A stretch of 47,102 nucleotides of DNA from Richelia intracellularis HH01 (GTDB lineage Bacteria > Cyanobacteriota > Cyanobacteriia > Cyanobacteriales > Nostocaceae): assembly GCF_000350105.1 (NCBI RefSeq), contig NZ_CAIY01000087.1, forward strand, positions 1-47,102, in the 5' to 3' direction. A program made the position numbers and the translations under genes. This document shows, one piece after another, positions 10,224 through 21,357 of this stretch. Positions within the stretch are counted from its first letter, which is position 1, and the number at the start of each line of letters is the position of its first letter. The notes below the pieces were generated by a model, which saw nothing but the letters and a program-made list of their open reading frames with translations, did not search any database and was not told the origin of the DNA.

Positions 10224-10864
10224 ATATATTTACACTGATGTAATTTACTCTTTTTGGTAGGTTAGTATGATTTACAATATTAAACTTCTCTAAATTCTTG
10301 GATTAGGATAATTGTATTTCATCTTATGTAAAGTTCTTCAGTCATAGTGGAAGTAGCCAAAATGATTTTTGTTTAGCATTCAAAATAACTTTTTCATACC
10401 CCTAAATTAGATCATTTCGTATAACAGGGACTCACTATATGCATACTAGAGAGAATTCCTATAATATTATTGCTGCCAAGTACTAGACAAAACACAACCC
10501 AACCCTGATTTTAATAATGTGGTTTTTGCTTTGTACCGCAATCAATGCCCTTTTATGTCACCTTTTAACGTTTATCCCCAATAGATGTTTAATCATATTG
10601 GAGTAGTTGAACACAATTATAATTTCAGTTATAAACCCTATGAAATTATCTGAAAATCATCAAACTAACTTCTAAATTATTCTAGAAAGCTTTATAAAAT
10701 TTATTAGTCTATTTGTATTTTCCTGTTATTATCGTATTATTATATTCTTTATACTAAGCACAAAAATTATTTGGTTGTTTATTGTATTTATTAAGTATAA
10801 TCTTAACTGATTAATGTAGTGAAATAAGCGAAAAAATTGCTGCTCTGCTAGTTTCTAGTAGTAT
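10224..10864. other. Intergenic stretch between convergent genes
   Basis: The amidase and the GTPase converge here. I see no supported gene or strong hairpin. One frame at 10471-10653 (60 codons, one internal TAG at 10582) reads somewhat like protein (NNVVFALYRNQCPFMSPF) but is too weak to call. Confidence 0.5.
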
Positions 10865-13117
10865 TTAATTAGTCTTAGGCTCATAAATTATGAGCTGTTT
10901 ATTTTGGAATTCATTTGTTTTCTTAGCTTTTTTAACTAAGTCCTGCCAAATTTCTTGTAGTTGTATACGTTTTTCTATTTCTTGAAATTCAGGCCAGACC
11001 TTAGGAGATAATTTTCGTAAAAAGATACGCCATTCCAGTTGTACTCCCTTAGTACGGAGTATGCGGTCAATGAATACTTCTACCATATAATAGGCATCTA
11101 AACTAGGTTCACAAAGCAACTTATTAAGAGCTTCCTCCGCTTTATCTGCAGCTTCCTTGTGGAGTTTTTGCAGAGCAGCTAAAATTAACTCTTCTTGGTT
11201 AGGTAGAGATGCATCTACCGGCAATAGACCACTGCCAATTGCCACTTCTGAAAAGGTCATACGATTATCATCGGGTCTGAGCCTATTAAGATTCTCTCTG
11301 ATGTGTCGCTGAATTTGTGCTGCCCCAGAAACATTAAAATTATTGAACGCACTAAATGCAGCTTTTAAGGTAGTAGCATTCTCTGGCAAGTCCATGGCAA
11401 TTGCTTGCAGTAATTCTAAACTTTTACCATTAGCTATATCTCCTAAATTAGTTTCGAATACTTTTGAAACTAATAACTTATGTGTTCCCACAGATTCCTG
11501 CATTCCCACATCTAAGGAAAGGAAATGTTGCAGAAAATGGGTGCGAATTTCATGTAAAAATTCGTTATATGCTGTTGTGTAGGAACCGAAGAAATTGCGA
11601 CGCTCCATAATTTCTTCAAACGTTTTTGGAATACCTGTATCATGGCGGCAGTTATCAACAGCTTGCTGAATTCTTGTAGCAAATTTGTAATCCTGATCAT
11701 GACGATGTTGGGAAAAATGAGTCAGTAGATTCTCTAAATCATTAGTAAGTTTTTGCCAAAACTTCTCAAATAAAAATTCAAATAGTATATCTTTATCAGC
11801 ATAATAAGCTAAAGCTTTTTCTGCCTTGACTAATTCTATATTAATTTTCCACTGCAAATGATCAATTTGTTTTTGATAAGAATGAGCATACTTTTTGTCA
11901 ATATACTCAATATTATCTGCTAGATAGTTCAGAATTGGTTCTAAAACTTGGGAATTAGCTTCTTCTGGATTGGAGCAATCTGCAATCACACATTTTTCCA
12001 CACTAATTGGCGTTTGTTTCAACTCCGTCTGTAACATCTGACACCGATAACTATTATCTCCTCCCTCCACGCTATTTTGAGTTCGATTCAAAACCATAAA
12101 GGAACATTCATGTAAGGGCAATTCTCCCAAGGCCTCTTTTGCTACTTGGTACAGTTTGATATGTGCTCCACCCCAAACAGCATTAGCTTCTGGACGACGC
12201 ACAAACAATACAAAATCGGCTTCATAGCGTAGGGTTCTAACCAAGCGGTCAGCATCAATAAGGTTAGTATCTCCCAACCCGGGTAAATCGATTAACATAA
12301 TTTTGCCAATATCCTCGGAAGGAAAAGGACAAGATATCTCCAATTCCTTTACTGCTAAATAATTAACAATTTTTTCCCCACTTCCATCTTTAGTGTCTTG
12401 AGTGACATATTCCCGAATTTGTCGTTCGCTAATCTCCACCGATGGTTTACCTAAAAGGTGATAATACTTTCGAATATTGGAAAAATAGTCCTTTCGTAAA
12501 TGTCCATAAATAGCTTTGTCAATTGCACTATCCCGACGGTCTATTGGTAAGGGAGGTGGTGGATACTTAGCAAAATTATCCAAACTTGTAGGTGTAGCTC
12601 CTAAACCTAAGGTTTCATAATAAGGATTGAGAATATCTTCTCGAAAATCTTGCCAAGAAGAAAATTTCACTTTTGCTTTCGCTTCTAATAATCCTGGTTC
12701 ATGACAGATCTTACTCAATGTGCCTGTGCAATAGCCATTACCACCATCTGGAATTACAGTATTTTTTAACCCTGTCAAACTAAGTAATAAACGACTCTTT
12801 CCCTGGCGGGCATAACCAACCACCGCAATATTAATGGTGTTGCGGGTACAGCGATCATACAGTTGTTGTAAGGATACAATCAGAGTCTTGATATTTTCCA
12901 GTACACTAAAATCAATTTCACTCAGGCAAACGGCAGAATTAGCATCAATGCCTTTAGTAATTAAATCATCACGATGCTTTTTTAGATTTATCAGAGCACA
13001 CTTACAAGCTTCTAAACTCTCCTGATCACGTTGTAGTTTAGCACTAAAATTTTTTCGTTTTTTTATAATTTGATCTATACGCTGCGCTCTGGTGGGGTTG
13101 ATATGGGTGGTATTCAT
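10865..13117 (-). CDS. Dynamin-like large GTPase
   Basis: A 750-residue P-loop GTPase of the dynamin superfamily. An N-terminal helical, probably coiled-coil region (residues ~15-95) precedes the GTPase core: G1 is GYARQGKS at 101-108, G3 is DLPG at 277-280 (LIDLPGLGDTN), and a likely G4 is VLNRTQ instead of the usual (N/T)KxD. The C-terminal ~350 residues are charged and helical, as in dynamin stalks, with no clear membrane span or hydrophobic paddle. Bacterial relatives remodel or repair membranes, but this cyanobacterial subgroup has no established role. The ATG start is preceded by AGAGATAAG. It is isolated, with no adjacent partner GTPase as seen in some bacterial dynamin pairs. The frame is intact, which implies selection in this decaying genome. 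Confidence 0.8.
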   Translation of the reverse strand: MNTTHINPTRAQRIDQIIKKRKNFSAKLQRDQESLEACKCALINLKKHRDDLITKGIDANSAVCLSEIDFSVLENIKTLIVSLQQLYDRCTRNTINIAVVGYARQGKSRLLLSLTGLKNTVIPDGGNGYCTGTLSKICHEPGLLEAKAKVKFSSWQDFREDILNPYYETLGLGATPTSLDNFAKYPPPPLPIDRRDSAIDKAIYGHLRKDYFSNIRKYYHLLGKPSVEISERQIREYVTQDTKDGSGEKIVNYLAVKELEISCPFPSEDIGKIMLIDLPGLGDTNLIDADRLVRTLRYEADFVLFVRRPEANAVWGGAHIKLYQVAKEALGELPLHECSFMVLNRTQNSVEGGDNSYRCQMLQTELKQTPISVEKCVIADCSNPEEANSQVLEPILNYLADNIEYIDKKYAHSYQKQIDHLQWKINIELVKAEKALAYYADKDILFEFLFEKFWQKLTNDLENLLTHFSQHRHDQDYKFATRIQQAVDNCRHDTGIPKTFEEIMERRNFFGSYTTAYNEFLHEIRTHFLQHFLSLDVGMQESVGTHKLLVSKVFETNLGDIANGKSLELLQAIAMDLPENATTLKAAFSAFNNFNVSGAAQIQRHIRENLNRLRPDDNRMTFSEVAIGSGLLPVDASLPNQEELILAALQKLHKEAADKAEEALNKLLCEPSLDAYYMVEVFIDRILRTKGVQLEWRIFLRKLSPKVWPEFQEIEKRIQLQEIWQDLVKKAKKTNEFQNKQLIIYEPKTN

Positions 13118-14143
13118 TTGATCTTATCTCTTATTTTAGGGATATATCAGCAGTAAAAATGAATAATGTCACTGAATTGATTTATAAGAAGTCAAGTAGG
13201 TTGTCATATTAGTCGATTCCACCCTGAATGATGTATGGTAGCATGCACTTATTCATAAGCCATCCGAAAATATTGTAAACATTGTTTCTCTTTAACTATT
13301 TACTAATTACCACTTGTAAAATGCAAAATCCGCCTATAAGTAAAAATAACTAGATTAAAATATAATATTTGTATTGTGTTATGGGTGTGATAAATAAAAA
13401 CCCAAATAGATGGTTAGAAATTACATTGAAAATTAATAGTATAAAAATACTTCCAAAATTAATATTTGTATCACTAATAGAATAATAACTGCTAATATTC
13501 TAGATTCTATATTATGGATTTAATCCACGTTCTCCAACTTTACATCTGGTTTCCATATAATTACTTTATGCTTCGATAAGCAACCTCTATTTAGTTGCAG
13601 TAGTAACTGAAAAACTATCATTAATTGATTACCATAATTCCCTCACAAATTTTCCATCTGGAGTCTTGATTAATTTGACTATTAATATATTTTTTCTTTG
13701 TATTTCTAGCAATAATTTAGCAAAAAAAGATTTATAGACCTAAAAAAATTAAAAAATACAACTACAAACATATCAATTAGTATATTATGAGAGAAACATA
13801 AATAAAATAATGCCTAAATAAATAGCTAAAATAATAATATACAAATCAAACAGCAAATACTGGGAGGTTATTTGATAGATCTATATGTTAATTTTATTAG
13901 ATAAAATATTTTTTGCGGAAGGTAGCCAAAATGGTAATTAACATAAGTGTATTAGTGAATATAATCTAATAAGCCAATGTGAAAATACTTGCTATTACTA
14001 ACATTATTTAATAAAGTATAGAAATTACTTAATCGAGAATTATGAGAAATAAACAATCTGAAATTCATGCTAAAACTTTGCAGTAGAGTTTATAGAAAGC
14101 AGCATTAATCATATTAATTTTGAAGTGAAAATAAGATAATTAA

Positions 14144-14173
14144 TATCGATTTTGACAAAAGTCAAAATCGATA
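14144..14173. repeat. Perfect 13-bp inverted repeat, AAAA loop
   Basis: TATCGATTTTGAC at 14144-14156 and GTCAAAATCGATA at 14161-14173 around AAAA. No T-run follows on either strand and there is no neighbouring gene. Confidence 0.7.
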
Positions 14174-14476
14174 AATAAATTTAATATCAAGATAGTGATT
14201 TCTAAAAATTTAATCAATAAGGTATGTTTGTTAGAATAAAAACTATAATAAATAATGTCATTATATTATAAATATTTTATCTAATACATAACCAGAGTAT
14301 AATTCATACATAACATAAAGTTGAATGATTGTAAATCAGAACCTTATTATTTTTGTAAAAGCCTTGCTATACATGTAATTTTTATGTCGATGAAAACTGC
14401 ATTATAATCTCCGTATTGAGTCTAAAATTTTATTTATATATCTTATATATTTCTAAAATAATAAGGTTAGATTATT

Positions 14477-14524
14477 GAATAATAAGTATTTTATGTAACT
14501 AGTTACATAAAATACTTATTATTC
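14477..14524. repeat. 48-bp perfect palindrome without spacer
   Basis: Two 24-base arms meet at 14500/14501 (centre ACTAGT) with no mismatch and no loop. Outside it, ATAAGGTTA (14461-14469) pairs with TAACCTTAT (14545-14553), so the whole 14461-14553 segment could fold as one extended hairpin with an interior loop. No gene adjoins it. It could be a cruciform or recombination relic, or the remnant of a small non-coding mobile element; its function is unknown. Confidence 0.75.
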
Positions 14525-15025
14525 TGGTATTATATTATAGGTTTTAACCTTATCTAAAAGATAAGTATATTTAAGTTAATCTCTAACTCTACACCAAGCT
14601 AGTTTTGAGGTTTAATCTATAGGGTTATAATTAGTGGCTAAACTAATGAGAAACCTTATTTTTATCTTTATTGTACAGGTTTATCTGGAAATACTAACTG
14701 ACATAATTATTACATCAACAAAATATTACTTGTATACATATACAAGGTTTTATAAAATTCATATTTTCTTAATTACAAATTTATACATAAATATAAGTAA
14801 AAAATCAGAAGTAAAAAGACTATTTTTAGAGCTTTTGGGATTAAAATAATATACTAGCAGAATTAATTATAAGTATTAATTGAACTAATTGGAAAAATTG
14901 CGCTAAATAATTATAGTCCAAATGATAATTATCCTAACCTAAAAATTGAGCTTATTATATGCCTTCCATAATTTTGCTTATTCAAGCTATATTGCAGATA
15001 AAGTAGATTATTAGGAATAAAATCT

Positions 15026-15733
15026 GTGTTTCCCCTTTATGACGAAAATCCAACAAAGACTACACCATATTTTACCTATGGGTTAATAGGTATCAATATT
15101 ATTGTTTTTCTTCATGAAATTAGTCTATCTAACGTAGAGTTAGAAAAATTTTTTCGGTTGTATGCAGTAATTCCCCAGGAGCTAAGTAATAGCTTTCAGG
15201 GTATAGTCTTAACTAGTCAAGAATTTCCAGAATTAGCAACTTTAATTACATCACAATTCTTACATGGTGGCTGGTGGCATTTGATCTCTAATATGTCATT
15301 TCTTTGGGTATTTGGTAATAATATTGAGGATAGATTAGGTCATATTAAGTATTTAATTTTTTATTTAGCTTGTGGAGGATTTGCAGGTTTATGTCAGTGG
15401 TTTATTAGTATGAATTCTGCTATTCCTTCCTTAGGTGCAAGTGGAGCAATCTCAGGTATTTTGAGTGCTTATGTCATAAGTTCTCCACAAGCAAAGGTTT
15501 TAACACTAGCTATTTTAGGCTTTTTTGTAACTACTATTAGAATTCCCGCCCTTGTTCTTATTGGATTTTTCTTTATTCAAAATGTTATCGCTGGGATAGC
15601 AAGTCTACAAGCAGCAGCTAATATGAGTGTGGAAACAGGAGGAGTGGCTTACTGGGCACATATTGGTGGTTTTATTGCAGGACTTATTCTTGCTCCAGTT
15701 TTAGGCATATTTCATAGCGATAATTGGAATTAG
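15026..15733 (+). CDS. Rhomboid family intramembrane serine protease
   Basis: A 235-residue polytopic membrane protein that cleaves transmembrane segments of substrate proteins; substrates in cyanobacteria are unknown. The catalytic serine is S139 in LGASGAISG and its partner is H212 in YWAHIGGF. The upstream HGGWWHLISNM segment (H85, N89) supplies the oxyanion residues, and GNNIEDRLG follows it as usual. About six membrane helices are visible. The GTG start gives the common N-terminus of this family (FPLYDENPT). Length and active site are complete. It is monocistronic and followed by a good terminator. Confidence 0.92.
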   Translation: MFPLYDENPTKTTPYFTYGLIGINIIVFLHEISLSNVELEKFFRLYAVIPQELSNSFQGIVLTSQEFPELATLITSQFLHGGWWHLISNMSFLWVFGNNIEDRLGHIKYLIFYLACGGFAGLCQWFISMNSAIPSLGASGAISGILSAYVISSPQAKVLTLAILGFFVTTIRIPALVLIGFFFIQNVIAGIASLQAAANMSVETGGVAYWAHIGGFIAGLILAPVLGIFHSDNWN

Positions 15734-15749
15734 GGAACTCCAGAAAATA

Positions 15750-15785
15750 AAAAATATCCCCTATAATCTCAAATGGGATATTTTT
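15750..15785 (+). terminator. Rho-independent terminator of the rhomboid gene
   Basis: A perfect 11-bp stem, AAAAATATCCC (15750-15760) and GGGATATTTTT (15775-15785), with a 14-base loop, 17 bases after the rhomboid stop. Poly-A on the left and poly-T on the right would allow termination from both sides. Confidence 0.75.
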
Positions 15786-17474
15786 ACTTATTATAGATAT
15801 CCTAATTTTACTAACTCAATTATCCAAGTAAATAAACTCCTTAACTAGGAATCTATTTGTATTCGACTAAGATTATCAAAATAATTTGAGTGGTCAGCTA
15901 TTTTAAACATTTTCATACTCTGGTTAGTATTAGAGTATGTACAAAATGAATATCTAATTCTATAAGCATGTATCAAAATATTGAAACAGCTGGTTAAATA
16001 ACTCAGACATGTTACTAAGCTCAATACCCATGGTACTCTAAGCAATTTAGAATCTAAATAATACTTAAATACAATAACAGTTAATAAGAGGATATGTCAT
16101 TGCTATTCAAAGTAAGTTAAGAACTTTATATTACTTCAGGAGTTATATTTAGTCTATGATATATTTTTCACTAGTATAATGTTATGAGTTGTTGCCTAAG
16201 AATAAGATACTATTTGTATTTTGACTATGCTATATATCCAAGTGGACTTGAACAAGTATCTTTTGATTTCTGGCATTTTTTCAAATACCCTGTTAACTGC
16301 TAGGAAGTATTACTGACATAAGGAATTGAAGCTTCAACGTCAGCAGCTTTACTCTTAAAAGGAGGCTAATATTTGTCAGGATTACTGTACTGTTCCTAAG
16401 TTACATTAAATAGACTTTTATTAAAACTTAAACTCTGTTATTAGAGTTAATAATAGGAATCTAGGTAAATTCGGATAGGATGATATTATCATCATTCTTG
16501 CTTGACTTTATATTTTTATCATGAAAAACTTTCTTATGATTTGAATAAAAATACTATTTACTAGAAAGATTATCCGAGTGGTCTTATCTTAAACTGGTTA
16601 TTAATTACCTTTAAAAGATGTGTGCAAAATAAAGATAGGGATGATATATTATAGTCCCTAACATACTCTTGGTAAGATAATTTCAATATAACATCTAATG
16701 AATACCACTATTTTCTAACTTGATTAATATTTTTGTATTTGTATACTAGCACTTAGAGTCATCTACAACTAATTAGATAGAGTGAATAATGCAATCACTA
16801 AATATACTAGAGCATTGCACCTGGACGTCAATGATAAACTTCTCATCATCTTTCCAGCTAATACTGTATAGTTTATGTATGGAGCTACTTGATGCAGTTC
16901 ATATTTAAATCCCTACCTTGCTAATATATATTTTGTGGAGGTTATAATTGTATTATAAAGAGAATGAGACTTTTCCTAATTAGTGGGAATATAGCTTTCT
17001 CAGGGTTTTCTAAATTTAGGGGCTTCTAAATTTTCGGCATTTATATTTAATTTGTAGCATTTATATTTGATAGTGTATCAATATGTTTAGTAATAGTTAG
17101 TACCCTTAATATGGTAGACACATCGCTGGTCATTTTTGCCATTTAAACATGATTATTACAAAATTTCCATATGTCAAAATAAAGCCAGACCAGATAATTA
17201 GTGAATAATAGAAGCTGTCAGTGTTAGATTTTTAAATTTTAACTATTTCTAGAGTTGTGATATCCACCATATATGCAAACACTATCCAACCTCGTCCAAT
17301 TAAATATCAAACAATAACTTTCAACTCAGCAAAGACTTATTTACAAATCATAATTGAATTGGCAAAAAACCAGTATTGAATAAATTATACCTCTGTTTCT
17401 ATTGAGGGTTATCTATAAATAGCTTCTATTCTTCCCTATTAACTTTATATTTTCCTGGGTCAGAGAGAAAAATT
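15786..17474. other. Gene desert of ~1.7 kb
   Basis: No supported gene. A short near-tandem repeat lies at 17037-17072 (GCATTTATATTT spaced 20 bases apart), preceded by another approximate one (TCTAAATTT at 16-base spacing, ~17010-17036). A 12-base palindrome, TTGAAGCTTCAA, lies near 16325. Confidence 0.5.
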
Positions 17475-18338
17475 CTATTTGAATACTTTTGCTGAAAATG
17501 AGTTTACTGCTTTTGTGTATTGGAAGGGTGCAACATCAGCAACATCATTATGCCCAGCCCCAGAAATAAGAAGTAGTTCCTTGGGTTTGGTAACAGCATT
17601 ATATAACTTTTGACTCATGAAATAAGGGATGGTTACATCTGCGGTACCATGAATGAATAAAGTCGGCATTTGCAACCTGGATATTTTGGTAATTGATGCA
17701 AATCTTTGTGTCAAAATCAAATTGATAGGAAACATGCTGAAGTCACTCCTATAGGTTATGACGTCTCTAATGGAAGTGAAAGAAGACTCCACAATTAACC
17801 CAGCAGCATTATGGTGTTTGCTGGCTAAATCAATTGCTACTCCTCCCCCTAAGGAATGACCATAAATTACTATTTGGTTGGGTGGAATACTTTTTTGCTG
17901 TACCAGATAGTTCCAAGCAGCAGCAGCGTCTTCATAAATTTTTGTTTCATTAGGAAAAGAACCCTGGCTTTGACCATACCCCCTATAATCTATGAGCAAT
18001 ACTGAAAAACCCAACTGATGAAAACGGGTAGCACGGTTTATACTTGCACCCATATTTAGTGCATTACCATGCAGGTATAACAGGACCTTTGATTTAGGTC
18101 GTCTGGTAGGTATCCACCACCCATGTACATATTCAAATTTACTCTTACCCACTTTAATAGGTAGCCAAACCTCTTCATAATTGATGTAAAAAGAGTTAGG
18201 GGTAGTTTCAATATGGGGAGATGGGAAAAAAAGAAACCTGGTTTGATAAAAAAAGAGAAATATACACATAGAAATATAAATAATTGCTGTGACTAAACTT
18301 AGTTCAATCAATATATTAAAGGGGTTTTGTATTGGCAA
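17475..18338 (-). CDS. Membrane-anchored alpha/beta hydrolase
   Basis: A 287-residue protein of the BEM46/ABHD12-like group of alpha/beta hydrolases; the substrate is unknown. Residues ~10-30 form a membrane anchor. The hydrolase core has LLYLHGNALNMG (oxyanion region), LLIDYRGYGQSQG, the nucleophile elbow GHSLGGG (S162), the acid D234 in FIHGTADVTIP and the base H263 in SGAGHNDV, so the triad is complete. The start is unusual: the frame opens with TTG at 18338, with an in-frame CTG two codons earlier, and an AAGGAGG ribosome binding site lies 8 bases before that CTG. Either could initiate. It is monocistronic and divergent from the RodZ-type gene. Confidence 0.87.
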   Translation of the reverse strand: MPIQNPFNILIELSLVTAIIYISMCIFLFFYQTRFLFFPSPHIETTPNSFYINYEEVWLPIKVGKSKFEYVHGWWIPTRRPKSKVLLYLHGNALNMGASINRATRFHQLGFSVLLIDYRGYGQSQGSFPNETKIYEDAAAAWNYLVQQKSIPPNQIVIYGHSLGGGVAIDLASKHHNAAGLIVESSFTSIRDVITYRSDFSMFPINLILTQRFASITKISRLQMPTLFIHGTADVTIPYFMSQKLYNAVTKPKELLLISGAGHNDVADVAPFQYTKAVNSFSAKVFK

Positions 18339-18629
18339 TTCCAGTGTCCTTTCCTCCTTAGTTGTATATTAATGTCATATAGTAATTGCGTATTCAATGT
18401 TTGTAATAAAACACCATGTACTAACAAGTATAGATATACTTAGGGATACTCTTGTAAATTGATGGGTTGTTTACAATTAGACTCAAGAAAATTAAATACT
18501 ACTAGTATGTTCTTTTAGTTGTTAATACAACACGTCTTAAATAAGACATATATATTAATATAGTGTTTCAGTCAATCCAAGAAACTAATTTTATCTATAC
18601 TGAACATTATTTATTTGCAGGAGTGAATC

Positions 18630-19411
18630 ATGAAATTATTGAGTGATGTTAAGAAAGAGCAGTTGAAGGAAATAGTAAATAGTTTAGTAAAAACCAGACA
18701 GGAAAAATCTTTAACCATAGAAGAAATAGCTATGAAAACTCTTATTAGGCCGGCTTTGTTGCAGGCTCTGGAAGAGGGAAGATTTGAGGAATTACCAGAA
18801 CTGATTTTTGTCCGGGGATTTATTATTCGTTATGGAGATACTTTAGGACTAAATGGTAATTCCTTAGCAGAACAATTTATTAAGATTTCTGAACCATCAA
18901 AACTAAAACAGGAAAGTCCACATGTGAAAAAAAAATAGACATATACATACCTATTTTTTTACCATATGTTGTGTTAGTTTCTTTTGCAAGTCTAGTATTA
19001 TTTTATATACTTGATTTAAGTAAAAAGACTGCAAAAATTAGCTATACTAATTATAGTAATCATCAAGTAAATCATAATACACATAACCTAAATAAAAATA
19101 TCTTAGAAAATAATGTTCCTATACCCATATATAAAACCGTGGTTATTTTAAAGCCATTATTTAATCCTAATCAATTACAAATAACTATAAAACTTCAAGG
19201 AAAATCATGGTTAAGAGTAATAGTCGATAATAAAAAAGTTTTTGAGGGGATTATTGATAGAGGTGCTCAAAAGATATGGAAAGCAGAAAAACGTATATTT
19301 GTACGCTCAGGAAATGCGGGTGCAATTTTGCTTTCTATTAATGGGGAAAAAGAAAAAATTCTTGGTAAACAAGGAGAAATACGAGAGTTTATTTTAACTA
19401 ATAAGGATTAA
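18630..19411 (+). pseudogene. rodZ: RodZ-type helix-turn-helix membrane protein, split by a frameshift
   Basis: RodZ links the MreB cytoskeleton to the wall machinery. The first part (18630-18938, 102 residues) is its helix-turn-helix domain (VKTRQEKSLTIEEIAMKTLI, then FVRGFIIRYGDTLGL). The second part, in the +2 frame, gives a membrane segment (IPIFLPYVVLVSFASLVLFY) and a DUF4115 domain (SWLRVIVDNKKVFEGI, then GNAGAILLSINGE). The break is at a run of nine A (18927-18935): one more A would join GTG-AAA-AAA-AAA-ATA-GAC and read straight through; as it stands the frame stops at TAG 18936. Both halves are otherwise intact, so the damage is recent, a sequencing error, or tolerated through slippage on the A run. 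A 9-bp hairpin (19407-19439) overlaps the final stop. Confidence 0.82.
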
Positions 19412-21357
19412 CCATTTCATAAAAGCCTATATGGTTAATAACCTCTTACAAACTATAGTTATAATTACAGGATAATCAAAATATACTCACTATATTTTAT
19501 CTCTATATTTTTCTGCTAACTTTTTAATTATGAAACGTTTTTTCCATATTCAATAGCTCTAGTATTTCCTGATAGTTATATTTTTTAATTAGAATTTATA
19601 CTGTTCTTAGATATGCTCATATTGTAATAAATATAAGCTTTGATATCAGTGGTAACTTTTATTTTTTTGTATAATCGGTTGATTATTTTTCCTTACTGGC
19701 TATAAATAATTTAACAATTATCCTAATCTGAATAATTTATAGAAAATATCGGTAGTCTTTTAATAATAATTAGAGGCTATTTATGATTAACTATACATAA
19801 GCGTGAATATATAAGTATCTAGTTTTAACTAGGGCATAGTTAAAGACTACTATTCTTGATAGCTTTATTTTTGGTTTTTGCTTCTGACTCATACACAACA
19901 CTATAATTATCCAAGCGTTATGAAATTAAAGTTCATTTGTGTATTTTGTAGTTCTTTTGATTATAGTAGTTAAAGATTTTAAAGTTACTTTCAATTCTTC
20001 TAAGAAGTCTTCCATCTGTTAATATAAGTTATTGTATATTTTAGTTATATCTATTATCTGCAGAAATTTCTTAAGATATACTAATCTAAAAAAGTCTTTA
20101 AACCAATCACAGAAAATAATAGCACCCTGAGAATTTTTCTCTTAATGATTAATTTAACTCTGCATTAGAATATTTACATGTGCTAAGTTTAAGGTACATG
20201 TTCTAACAAGAACAACATTTTTTTTAATTTTTAAGTCTTAAGTTTTGAATAATTACTATAATTCCTTCCCAATTCATTTGGGAGATATTAATTTGAGTTT
20301 GTCCAATAATCGATTAAATTAATAGTTTAATAAAATATAAATAATTTCAGAAAATTATTAATTAATTACTCCTGTAGCATAAATTTGCTTAACTGTTTTT
20401 TTTAACATACACCACTCTAATATATATTGAGACTTAAAACCTGGTTAAATACTTCAATAGCTTTTACAACGTCATTTTTTTCTATTTTCGTAATTTTATA
20501 TATAAATATTTATATATAAAATTCTCTTGAGTATACCTGTTTCTAAATACAAATAAATTATTAATCAGTGATACTTAGACTAAAAGAAAAATTTGCGCTT
20601 ATAACTAAACTCTAAGATAAATACCAAGTAAATTGTAATGACATGGTTGAAAAATATATAGGGTAAAATTATTCATTAGATTAATATAATGCTCATAACA
20701 GAGCATCGCTGTTTAATCTAGATTAACAATAAATTTATTGTATATTTTTTTATAAAAAAATATACAACCAGAACTTGCATAGTATTGAACATAATCCCTC
20801 AAAATTTGGCAAGAGCAATAATCTATATTTTCTCAATAGAAATAAAAGCATATTACAAGTAAATGCTAGTATTAGCATACAATAAAAGGGGGTATCATTT
20901 TTAAGTATAGTAACCTTAGAAAGGGTTATAAAATTCAAGTTATATGAGTAGTAATTACATTTAAAAAAACTTAAAAAATCTGATTCAGATGCTTATACAT
21001 GTAATTAAGGTCAAAAAAGCTAGCACATTTATATAAAAATATAATAATTAAAACTATCGAATGAGCAACCTAAGTGCAAATAGCATGATGTTTTTACTAG
21101 ACTAAAATTTGACTATCATATTTTCAAAACCTGCCATAATATAATATGTAGTTTTTAATAATTCTCAATACCTACTGAATAACTGAATAGCAGACTATAG
21201 AACGTTGATTTGATTAAGAGATATAATAAAGTGTATTCTATAAAATCTTAACTATAATTCTAATTAACTGACTAAATACTGATAGTATTAGGTACGTTTA
21301 AACATTAGATAACAAGACTAGTAATTCAAGCTAGTTTGAAATCCAAAGTTCTTGGTA
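19412..21357. other. Gene desert of ~1.9 kb
   Basis: No gene supported. It holds the 32-base palindrome at 20492-20523 and small hairpins near 20690 (ATGCTC/GAGCAT) and 21351-21368 (CTTGGT/ACCAAG). The latter straddles the stop codon of the minus-strand dihydroorotase-like gene. Confidence 0.5.
20492..20523. repeat. 32-bp perfect A+T palindrome
   Basis: The arms AATTTTATATATAAAT and ATTTATATATAAAATT abut with no spacer. Pure A+T composition makes chance occurrence more likely than for the other palindromes in this window. Confidence 0.55.

Larger units (their letters stand above)
13118..15025. other. Gene desert of ~1.9 kb with two long palindromes
   Basis: No gene supported. It contains the hairpins at 14144-14173 and 14477-14524, described separately. 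A 71-codon open frame at 14634-14849 is made almost wholly of I, L, Y, K, N and T and looks like chance. Confidence 0.55.

Noticed and set aside
10471..10653. A 60-codon frame with one TAG, somewhat protein-like
   Set aside because: Too short and unrecognised; no start or ribosome binding site.
14634..14849. 71-codon open frame with GTG start
   Set aside because: Low-complexity I/Y/T/K sequence, no family.
17037..17072. Short repeats at 20-base spacing, considered as the edge of a CRISPR or tandem array
   Set aside because: Only two units, A+T-rich, no spacers and no cas genes.
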